Assembly: GCA_026686845.1 (NCBI GenBank)
Contig: JAIVEN010000003.1
Span: forward strand, 4,962,501 to 5,026,500
Direction of reading: 5' to 3'
DNA: 64,000 nt
Source of the DNA: Adenanthera pavonina
Taxonomy: Eukaryota; Streptophyta; Magnoliopsida; Fabales; Fabaceae
This document shows, in pieces, positions 49,667 to 59,720 of the stretch (the first letter of the stretch is position 1; every line of letters starts with the position of its first letter). A program made the translations under genes and the position numbers. The notes under the pieces are model-generated. The model was not told where the DNA came from. It saw nothing but the letters and a program-made list of their open reading frames with translations, and ran no database searches.

Positions 49667-49799
49667 TAGAGGACCCAGACTGATCCAAAGTCTTTCTTCT
49701 TGGCAATTAACTTAATAATGAATTAAAGATTATAGCAATACAATTAACGAATGAAGAAGTTAGCAATGTTTGAATTTCTCACAGCTGCAATTCATTTAA

Positions 49800-50701
49800 T
49801 GTTTACGTCAGAGTAAGCCATCGGATCTGTTTCTTGGAGAGACAACATAACTTCAGTCAAGGTCATGGCCTTTTTCTCCTTGTTGCCATTGGCACTGGAG
49901 CTTCAATTTCTCCTGTGCTCGTCAAGCAGGTTTTGAAGAAAACTGTCCTGCTTCTTCGCTACTCACTTCATCCTTCTTTGGACCCCAAAAAGGTCAAACC
50001 CTTTTACTATTGGGAAAAGGTCATCCACACTAGGATTAAGAAGTTCAAAAACTTGGTCTATCATGTTCTTGAATTCTGTCGCTTAATTCCTTTGACACCA
50101 CATCCGTCTTATAATACCTCTTCCCTGAGATCATCCTCAATGTCACATAGAAAATAAGGTCCACGAACCTGTGTCACAGCTTCATCTGCATCCAACTTCC
50201 TCCTGACTTGCCAAATAGTTGCTTCACCAAAAGCTGAACGTCAGCCACCCTCATGCTGCTCAACATCGCAAGTCAACTCACAAAGAAAAGCTCCTGATTC
50301 ATTAGCCGTCGGAGGCCTCTCCAATGATCATCGTAAGGGGTGAATCCCACAGTCATGTAGTCGTAATTGAGATATTTCTCGGCAACCGTAACTGGATGGT
50401 TGGCGAAAGTGATGTCGTTCTTTGTGAGGCATTCTTCTACAGCGGATGGTGAAGAGACCACCACAACTTTGAGAGCGTCGAAACAAAGGAACATGACAGG
50501 GCCATATTTCTCACTAAGTTTCTGAAGAGTTCGATGAATAGGTGGCTTCATTAGATGAAGATGGCCGATCACCGATAAGCCAGGTGGACCAAGTGGAAGG
50601 TTTTTACATTTCCCATCTCGCCTCAGTATCAAAGTAGATACCTAAATCAACACAAACACACATGAAGCTGGAACAAACCACTGTGGAATTTCCATCGCCA
50701 T
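49800..50701 (-). pseudogene. Cytochrome P450 (CYP81-like) pseudogene, exon 1
   Basis: Start ATG at 50701 (MAMEIPQWF) opens a membrane anchor that meets TAG at 50642-50644. The frame resumes (50632-50273) with the Pro-rich hinge NLPLGPPGL, IGHLHLMKPPIHRTLQKL, YGPVMFLCF and DDHWRGLRRL. Further on only scattered pieces remain in shifting frames (VQLLVKQLFGKSGG, VAKKQDSFLQNLLDEHRR, EVMLSLQETDP). It pairs with the exon 2 remnant at 43828-44424; the original intron now contains a whole retrotransposon. Confidence 0.88.
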
Positions 50702-51248
50702 TTTCACCCAAAGAGGCTTTGGAATTGGAGCAAGGAGGCACGATTTAATTTGCCTCAAGGAGGGTGTGTGTGTATAACATGGCGATGGTGGAAGTAATGG
50801 CCTCTTAACTATATAAATATATAGATATGGATGGGCAATGTTAAAAAATTAAGAAAAGAAATAGATAGGAAATAGGGTTTGATGCGTGAAAAATCATTTT
50901 CTTTAAAGATTGATTAATTAGCTCACTATTCACAGACAAATCTCTTTTAGGAGCCTCTAAAAACACAAGAAAAAAAATTATCAGATTTAGCCAATTTGCC
51001 TTTAGAATGAGGGAATCTATATATTGAGAAAGGACCCGCCAAAATCATCTTTTCATATGGATAATCACTAATTTAAAAAATACATTTTCAAAAGAATGAT
51101 TCATGAATTCTTTTAAGAGAATTTATTAAGTTCCAAATCCAAGTTCAAGTCATTTTAGCTTTACTTGGATGTTAATTAATTATAAGTGGTTAGACATATA
51201 TATAGTAATTATTTTGAACTTGGAAAGAGTCCTTTATCTTCTTTTCAA
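50702..51248. other. P450 pseudogene 5' flank
   Basis: Upstream of exon 1 on the minus strand; AACTATATAAATATATAG (about 50805-50822) could be the old TATA region. No other gene. Confidence 0.4.
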
Positions 51249-53350
51249 CTAGCATTCCTCCCGTGCGATGCACAAATTGCACAAAATATTCATGTTATCT
51301 CAAATAAAAAAGGATAAAAACTCAGGTGCAGTGCATTAACAAGTATTTTGAAAATACATGATTTATAACATTTTCCTCCAATAATAAATTATATTCTTGA
51401 CTTGCTTCTAAATCCCTCCTTGATGACATTTTGTGCAGAGAGGATAACTTTGCTATCTTTGGCAAGAAGTCAATGACGTCTTCTAAATTGTCCATGCATG
51501 TCGTAGCAATAGCTTGTGGAGTTTGAGATCAATTGACTCAGTGTGATTCAAATGATGGCTCCTAATCTTTATGTCCCTCACCTTCTTGCAGCATTATTAC
51601 CTAAGGCCTCACCAAGGAAATTTCTATTAGAGCTTGGCCTCTTTAATGATGGAGGGATCATCATAGTCATTGTCGTTGTTAAGCTTGCTATCCTTGTGCT
51701 TGGTGTCCATGAATGAGGTATTGTTGGGGTTCTCAAAGAGTGAGGATTAAAGGACCAAGCTTTGAAGTATGATGGATGAATTGGCATGGGATGAGAGAAA
51801 ATGTTCCGGTTAAAAATGACAAAAAGGTGAGAAATAAAACATGGAAAGTTTGGTGTTGCAAATATAAGATCATCAAAAGAGACAGCATGGGATTGGGTGT
51901 TTGGAGACAGGGAAAATGTTGGAAAATGAGAATAGGACAGAGGTAGAAACTTTGTAGAAGAAAAAAGTTTGAGATCGTTGCATTTTTGGGTGTTTGGGGT
52001 TCATGAATGGAAAAAGAGCATAAATGAGTCATAATGTGACAACAGAGAAAGTTTGGAACGATTAACTTTCTATTTTTCAACGTTAATACTGTTAAAGGCA
52101 AGGAAAGTGACATGAAGGAGGTGTAAAAAAAAAATAGACAAGCATTATTTGTTAGAGAAAAACATGACAATAATATATATATATATTTAGTCCAAGATAT
52201 GGCAGGTGTATAAGAAAAAATATATAAGTTTTGTCTAATAAAAACATTAGTACATAGATGTAAAGATTTTATATGATGATTTAATATTCAATTAATTTGC
52301 ACTAATATCTAAATAAAATATTTTTTAAATTAAATATATAATTAAACGTAGGAATTAAATCCAATTTACTACAATAAATAAGTAGAATTGAATTAGGATT
52401 TGATTATTATTTTCCTTTTTGGGCTAACCATTTGTTTTTCCTTTTCAATTGCCTAATAAATATGAAAAATAGGCCTTATTTGAATTATGCATCAAGAGAA
52501 GAATAATTGTAGAACAATCATATTATTGAAAAAGTACCTTTTTAATTGCCTAACAAAGATTCCGACACTTCGCCCCAGAAACAACAATGGAAAAGATTTC
52601 ACTGATAAACGCAAATTCGGGAACGTTTTCTGAAACAAGTTCCCAAAATGCATTCTGTAACGCTTAAAAAAACAGTGTGCCCGGAACCCGATCTACTGGA
52701 ACATTTCGTTCCAATAAGCGTTCCCTAGTGTCCCGCTCTTATTTTGGAGGCGTTCCAGAAGAATATGGCCTTCAGAAACATTTGACTAATTAAACGTTCC
52801 TGGAGGTAACATATTCGAGATCCCGGCAATTTGAGCAAAATGCTACAAAGAAGAAAAAATTTTACCAGATTCTGCATTCTACGAATTATTTACCGGAATG
52901 TTACAAATTTTAATTCTAACATACAAATAAATCACAATGCATAACTTTAGCTCTGAGGTACAATCATAATAAAGCTCTATAATTTGTGTAATACTAATTT
53001 TCTTCTTTTAACTTCTTACAAATCGCGTCGCCTACCATGCTGTGTTCCCTCTCCCTCACCCCAATCTCCTCCCTTTTCCACGCCAACCCCCAACTCCCCT
53101 TTCCCCATTAATATATATTAATATGATAATAATAACATTCTATACATATATATATATATGTAACATGTTGTTTGTCTCTAAAAAAAGATATGTTGTATAT
53201 AATATTATATGAGATATTTATAAAAAATATACATATAATATATAAAATTCCAAACATTAATTAAGAAGATTTTGCATATAATTATACTCAATTTAATATT
53301 TTTGTTTAACCAATATTTATAGTATATGTATATATATATAGAGGGAGAGA
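51249..53350 (-). mobile_element. Probable non-autonomous Helitron
   Basis: Minus-strand 3' end is clear: hairpin GTGCATCGCAC (51263-51273), then GGGAGGAATG, then CTAG (51249-51252) with a host T after it, the standard Helitron ending. The 5' end is less certain; TCTCTCCCTCTATATATATA ends at about 53350 on the plus strand and has the right look. No RepHel remains. Open frames at 51540-52170 (minus) could be captured gene fragments but I do not recognise them. Confidence 0.5.
51578..52170 (-). other. Unrecognised coding-like stretch inside the Helitron candidate
   Basis: Overlapping minus-strand frames of 69 and 145 codons; the shorter (51787-51578) reads MPIHPSYFKAWSFNPHSLR and the frame continues upstream with Ser/Pro/His-rich sequence. 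Base composition is less AT-rich than the surroundings, which suits a host gene fragment caught by the element. No family assigned. Confidence 0.25.
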
Positions 53351-53820
53351 AATTTGGGCTCTCAATTTAGCCATCATTTTAATTATTTAATCTTTTTAAA
53401 TTTAAAATTAAATTTTATTTAATCAATTAGTTTATATTGAAAAATAATATGATGGCTTGCATAAAGATGAAAAATTTAATAGCAAAATTAATAAATAAAT
53501 TATATGCTTAAGTAACAACATTAGTTATTACTCAATTCTTTTGTAAGTAATAGATGTGACATATATATTATCATTATTTTTTATTAAATATCTAAAATTA
53601 TTTCGAACATTTGTTAGAATTTATGTAATCATGTATCCCGACCAAGGCTTAATCCTAAGCATCTAAAAATGGAGCTACAACAGAAACTAAATATTCACGT
53701 CCACTCTTACAAACTATCAGTTAAATTGTACAAAAACAGCCTAACATGGAAAACTACAAACTAGAAATAAAATACCCACAACGACCTACCTGAATAATAC
53801 AAGAAACATCCACCTGACAT
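53351..53820. other. 3' flank of the domesticated transposase gene
   Basis: AT-rich spacer, then (about 53640-53820) a less AT-rich stretch likely to be the 3' UTR of the gene that ends at 53821. Confidence 0.4.
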
Positions 53821-56800
53821 CTAGAATCCCATTTTCACAACCGAATTGGAAGTCTCTGCTGATCCATGCTGCATCCAGTCCTTCACACAAACAAGGGCTT
53901 CCACTGTCTCAGGTCGCAAGGAGCTCCGATACTGATCCATCTCTATCCTTTTTGTATCAAAAACAGACTCAGGAGGAACAGTTGATACTGGGACACACAA
54001 TATATCCCGTGCCATCGTGGAAAGAGTCGGGTACTTGACTCTGTTTAGCTTCCACCAACCCAACACATCGAAGTCTGGAAAACGAGGCAGCAGTGATTCT
54101 TCCATATACTGGTCAAGCTCTGACTTCATATGTTGGGTAGTAGTTTCCATGATGTAGGCATCAAAATCTAAAAGACCGCTTTCTGACAATAAAGTTCCTC
54201 CTGGGGATTCCTCCTTCTTCATATGGCTTACTGCACTTCCTTCTTCTGCATACGCTGGAGTTAGAGGGAGGGGAAGGGCCACATATTCATGAAACAGCTC
54301 ATGAATCCCATCATCAACAATCTTGATATATGCATGGGCATCCTCACCAAATATTTTTGAGAAACTAAACTCAACAAGCTTCATCTTGAAACGAGGATCC
54401 ATGATTACTGCAATTGCCAACACCAGACTACAATCTCTCCAGTACATGCCAATTTTTTCTTGCATAATTTTGGCAAGGTTGCTAATGAAGGGATCCTCAC
54501 TCATAACTGCACGAGCCAGATCTAATTGCAATTTCCAGACTTCATGAAAGAAGGTAATAGCAGTGGGATTATTTGTTATGGTAAGAATGTTTGCAGCATC
54601 AAAAATGGGTTTCAAGTATGTGCAGAGGGTCTCAACCAGCTTCCAATCTTGCATTGTTGGTGCTCCCTTGTAATCAGGATCAGAAGCATCCAAACAACAA
54701 AATACTTCCTTCAATTCAGACGCTGCTACCAGCATTTGATATGTTGTACTCCACTGAGTTTGATCGTCAATAAAAAGGCCCCTATCACTGGGAACCTGAA
54801 GTTGCTGCTTGAGCCCCAGAAACTTTTCCTCATGTGATTCAGATGTTTTCACATATTTTACACTATTTCGAATTTTCATGACTATGTCATGTGATGATTC
54901 CAATAGATCCTTTGCAACATTGCTTAAAGTACGGGCAATGCAGTTGCCAAGCAACAACTGACCATTGAGGATAAGCGGATTTTTTACCGACAGCAAAGGT
55001 CGGAGATTTTCAGGAGCACCTCCATTCAATGCTTGATTAGAAGTGATAGAAAAAAGTCTGCCCTCCAAACTCCAATCAGAAAGACAAACAGAAACAGCAT
55101 GGCTGAGAGCAGTGTCAGAATCAGGGTATGGTTCCATGACAACATTGAGAATTCGCCTCTGCAACTTCCAATCACTATCAACAAAATGTCCAGTTATAAA
55201 TACATAACCAAGTGACTGACTTGATGTCCACATGTCTAGTGTCAAACAAAAACGTCCCAGCAATCCCTCAAAATACTTCATAAGATTTTGCTTTTCCATC
55301 AAATATGCTGCAACACAATCCCCTTGGATGGTGTTGAAAGTCACCATATTGAACTGGGGCTGCAGATTTTTGACAAATGCAACAAATCCTGGATGCTCAA
55401 CCAAGTGAAGGGGATAATCATGCATAATGATCATTTTAGCAATCTCATGGCGGCAACGATCTTGATCAAAAATCATGTAAGGGGTGCTAGGGGATCTATG
55501 ACGCCTTTTTGGTGTATCACTTGTATTGCCACCCCCACTTCCCCTTTCACGTGGAGTATATGGGGTCACTTGATTCTGCTGCTGATTACGGAGAAGAGCA
55601 GGGCAGGTCCCCTTGGCAATGTGGCGCTTTAGGTGGCTAGTACCAGCAACTTTCGAACCTGTACTATAGGCAAAACTCTGCTTACATTGCTTGCAGTATG
55701 CCCTTCTACATCCAGCACTGACAGTTTCTATGGTGAAGTGTTCCCAGACCATAGATTTCTTTTTCCTTCGTTTGTTTGGTTGTGATTCTGGGGCATGTTC
55801 TTCATTGTTTGGTTGTGTTGAAGCGTCTATTATCTCATAGCTAGGAGGGGTTTCAGAATTGACTAGTTCATAGTGTGATTGAGAAATGACTAGCTGATTA
55901 TTGTCCACAGTTTCACTGTTTGCCAGCTCATAGTGAGACAACATTTGGGAACTGGCTAGCTGATCATGTGACAACATTTCAGGGTTAGCCAGCTGATGAT
56001 TGGCCATTGACTCAGAATGGGCCAAATGATTATTAGGAAGAGTTTCAGGATGGGAAAACTGATTGTTGGAATGCGGTACGGAATTGGCTTCAGACAAGAT
56101 GACATCACCACTGTTATGTGTTTCACACGTCACTGACTCATTGCTGGGCTGTGTTTCGGACATAACCACCTCATTGTTGGACTGCATTAAAATATATTTT
56201 TGCTCTACCTGGAGGAAGAATTTATGAATGGTGGTGAATGAATCAGCATGTATGAATTATGAAAGCAACAATTTAAGAAGGAAATCTATAAGAAAAATGT
56301 TTTAATAGAACTAATAACTGGAAAGAACCGTAGAAGTAGTAAATCTATCAATTAAAATATTGAACACAGAATCCTTCCAGATGCAGCAACGTCAAAATTT
56401 ACATCAATAGAAAATTGAAGGATAATATCCTTTAACAGAGTTCCAAGCATTACGAAATACAAATGCAAGGTTTCAACTTACAGTTACTTTTGAAAAAACA
56501 TAATGCAAACAAAACGAAGTGACCTTTTTAAGCACATCTAATTTTTTAGAATGAACGCAAAAGTGAATTAATCTGCAATAATTTAATGAAGATACAAAAT
56601 ACTAAGAACTCGCTTTGACAGCGAGCCCTAAATCCATGCTTGGCGACAGAAAGTAAAATTTGGTTTCTTAGTTCTCTTCTTTTTGGGTTGTGCAGCTACA
56701 CTAAAAGCTTCAGTTAGTGCAAGACCAAAGGATGTTTTACTAACTATATCAAAATGGATAAACAAGGATATTAATACCACTACATTTAGCATCCTTAATG

Positions 56801-57927
56801 GGGAAAGGTTCGGAATCTAAGTCTGGGTATGTAGATTACTCTTTTTAAGTTCTCGCTACATTGCCTGTCCCTATGGTTACCAACTGCATGTACTATAATC
56901 GGTAGGCCTGTCGTCTGACCCAAATGACCATCAGGTATGAACCTAGAAACAATTTGGACACACAATTCAGTCAAGTCATCCCAGGTCAGTAAAGAGAGAA
57001 GCATTGTAAGAATAATTAAACAGATCAAACCAGCAGATATTCAATCAAGAACAAAGGCAACCAACAGAGTGCACACAAACTAGGGTCAAAATTGATATAT
57101 CACTGGGCTAGAAGCATAGGACTACTGGGATACTAAGAAAAAATTATATAAGGGATCTAGAGGATTGATCTAGCTAAAATGATTAGCCCAGACAGCAAGA
57201 AACCATGGCTAACAAAAAGATATCAAACTATTTGGATACAAAAATATCAAAACCTCATTGCTTGGCTGTGTCTCAGGAATGACCACCTCGTTTCCAGGCT
57301 TTGTCTTAAGCATGACAGCGTCATCGCCATTTTGTGTCTCAGGCATGACATCCTCACTGCCAGGTTGTATTGCAGGCATGACCACATCATCAATGGGCTG
57401 TGTTTCAGAGATTACCACCTCCTTGGTGGGTTGTATTTCAGAATTAACCAGACCTTTGCTTAGCAGTGCCTCAGGTTGGACCTGCTGATAGCTGGGTGGT
57501 AATTCAGGGGTGATTTTTGCATCAAGAGGAGTTTTGGAACTAACCAGCTGATCCTCAGGGTTGACCAACGGATTGGCAGGCAATGCCTCAGAATGTGCCA
57601 GCCCATCATTTGGTTGGGCCTCAGAAATGCCTGGATGGTTGCCAGGAAGTGATTCAGAATTCACTGACTCATTGCTGGGAGGTTTTCCAGAGTTGGCCAG
57701 CTCCTGGTTGGGTGATGCCTCTGCATTTGCTTCCTCACTAGTAGCTTGAATTTCAGACGTGTGAAGCACCTTGTTATGCTGTATTTTGGAATTGGACAAA
57801 TCATTGTCAGACTGAAATTCAGAATTTTCCAATTTACTGTCAGGCAATGATTCAGATGAGCACCTACACTTACTGGCTCATTCTTCACATCAAGGGTCAA
57901 CTGTCTGTCCTCTTCAAGGGTAGCCAT
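53821..57927 (-). CDS. Domesticated hAT transposase with BED zinc finger (DAYSLEEPER/RICESLEEPER-like)
   Basis: Proposed coding exons: 57874-57927, 57254-57811 and 53821-56208, giving 999 residues. If only the last exon is used from its ATG (56187) the protein has 788. N-terminal about 350 residues are low-complexity repeats of 10-14 residues with N-x-E/NSE and SETQP wording. BED finger at about 357-410 (VWEHFTIETV, CRRAYCKQCKQSF, HLKRHIAKGTC). The hAT core follows (LTLDMWTSSQSLGYVFITGHF), and the C-terminal hAT dimerisation region has LDQYMEESLLPRFPDFDVL, GWWKLNRVKYPTL, ARDILCVPVSTVPPESVF and SSLRPETVEALVC. No terminal inverted repeats flank the gene, and the frame is intact over 2.4 kb, so this is a host gene. 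Family role: nuclear DNA-binding regulator needed for normal growth in Arabidopsis and rice. Confidence 0.88.
56209..57253 (-). other. Intron of the transposase-derived gene
   Basis: Bounded by GTTTTG (57253) and CTCCAG (56209-56214); about 1045 nt. It contains no recognised gene or element. Confidence 0.65.
57812..57873 (-). other. Very short (62 nt) intron, or frameshift, in the transposase-derived gene
   Basis: GTAAGTGTAG...AATTTCAG has consensus splice ends and joins the first 18 codons in frame with the next exon. Alternatively the sequence is read through and a 4-base change around CTGAATCATTG shifts the frame. Only a transcript can decide. Confidence 0.5.
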
Positions 57928-58140
57928 TCTGTCTTAAATTATATCTCTTCCTTACCTCGCAGGTGCAAATGTGCAATTATAAACATCGGTGAGTGAATTA
58001 TAATAAGAGAACATCTTCCAGACAAGATAAACTAGATAAAGAAATGAAGAAAACGTTTTAATTACTTATTCTTCAAAAAGTGCATTTTGAAAAAGCAAAT
58101 CTAATATTGTTCACTGTTGTTGAATATCTTCCAATGATAC

Positions 58141-58260
58141 AACAACAACAACAAAAATAACAACAATAGCCTTATCCCATTAATATGAAGTCGATTACAT
58201 AGATCATAAGATACCAATAACTTTTATCAAATATCATCTCCTCAGATAAATCCTTTATTA
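58141..58260. repeat. Dispersed plant repeat fragment (SINE-like wording)
   Basis: An AACAACAACAACAA tract followed by GCCTTATCCCATTAATATG and GTCGATTACATAGATC. This wording recurs widely in plant genomes near short retroposons; I recognise the pattern but cannot assign a family with certainty. Confidence 0.35.
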
Positions 58261-58454
58261 AGAAATAAATATCTTCCAACTATGTGAAAGAAAAAATATA
58301 TAGATAATTGATGAAAATGATAGAGAACTAAAGAAAATTTTCTGACATGAAAATAAAAATTCCTTAATGACAACATGGAGAGAACGCGAACAAATAATTT
58401 AAGCCTATTGGAAAAGTGAAGTAAAACAAGTAAAAAATGAATAATAGAACAATA

Positions 58455-58735
58455 CTTCCTCTAGTCCACGTTATAAGACATTTTATATTAATTACATGTA
58501 TATTAAGGAAATTACTGTTTTTTCTGAAATCAATGCAAAAAGTACTAATATTTCATATTTTACCCTTATTAAATACTTCATTCTATTATAATTATAGGAT
58601 TATAAATGAGGGGCAGGAAAGAATTAAAGACAGGAATAAAATGAGATAAAATGAGAAGAAAAATATCTAATACCCTGTATTTTGGATAAAAAACTTTTTA
58701 TATAAAACTCCTTATAATATATAGATAGGAGGGAG
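58455..58735. mobile_element. Stowaway MITE
   Basis: Left end CTTCCTCTAGTCCACGTTAT and right end the inverse of ATAGATAGGAGGGAG, matching the Stowaway terminus CTCCCTCC..ATATTATAAG. TA duplications at 58453-58454 and 58736-58737. 281 bp, no coding capacity. It lies in the presumed 5' leader intron of the transposase-derived gene. Confidence 0.85.
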
Positions 58736-59574
58736 TAAACAATAAAGAACTGTAAAAGTAAATCTATTAAAGGAACACATCACAGTTCTGAATCCTTCAG
58801 AAAAGTTGAAGTCCAAATTTGCATCAATAGAAAATTAAAGGGAAATATATACGTCTTTAACAGAGTAATGAACGCAAGGTGTGATCTCACTTTTACTTTT
58901 CTAAAACACATCGAAACCAAAGAGGGGGAAAAAAAAAAGGGAAAAAAGAGACTTTCTTAAGCACGGCCAATCTTTTGGAGTGAACATAGAAGTGACTTGC
59001 TCCACAATCAGTCAAGCGAGATATAAGTATTCACATTGACAGCAAGGCCCAAAGGGGAGCCCATGAAGGGTGAACTGCAAGTTCTGTGTGTGTGTGTCCT
59101 TCCATAGCTTTTCTTTTGCACTTACAACTTCACCTACAGTGAGCAATACATGTACCCATAAGCCCGCTGACTGGCTAAATCAGCGAGTGACTATGAACCG
59201 AAATACGACTTGGGCCCACAATTCAGTCGAGCCGGCCCAGCTTAGTAACAACAAGAAAATAATATCAGAATTGGATGAACGGAGTAACCCAACAGAATAG
59301 AGGATCAAGAACGAAGGGACTACCAACAGTGTCCACAAAAACCAGGGCCAAAATCGGCACATCAATATGCGCAGGCACAGGCGAAAGAGAAAAACCCAAA
59401 AAAAAATTAAGGGGTCTGGAATTGATCTGGTTCTTTGATTAGCCCAGATCATAAGCGCCCCAAAGAAGATAGGTAAGTAAACTAATTACCAGAAACAGTC
59501 AACAGTTGCATGCAGCAACCAAAGAGTAACAGCAAACAAAAATAAAATAACAGAAAAAAAGAGTTAGGGTTTAC

Positions 59575-59720
59575 CAGCCAAAAGAAGGGATTTTGACAAG
59601 TCAGGGGCCGATCCACGGAGTAGAAGATGGAAGCACGGAACCCGAGCTTCAGAGCTCACCGGAGAGTGATCTGGGATGTTGCAGAGGGGAGAGGGAGGGA
59701 GGAGGAAGATGGAGATTGGG
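59575..59720 (-). other. Possible 5' UTR exon of the transposase-derived gene
   Basis: GC-richer stretch ending in TTTTGGCTG|GTAAACC on the minus strand, a good splice donor, in a pyrimidine-rich leader context. The start of transcription and the number of leader introns before 57927 are not visible. Confidence 0.35.

Noticed and set aside
57179..57749. Plus-strand frames with repeated GCVSGMTTS-like units
   Set aside because: Mirror of the repeats encoded on the minus strand in the transposase-derived gene.
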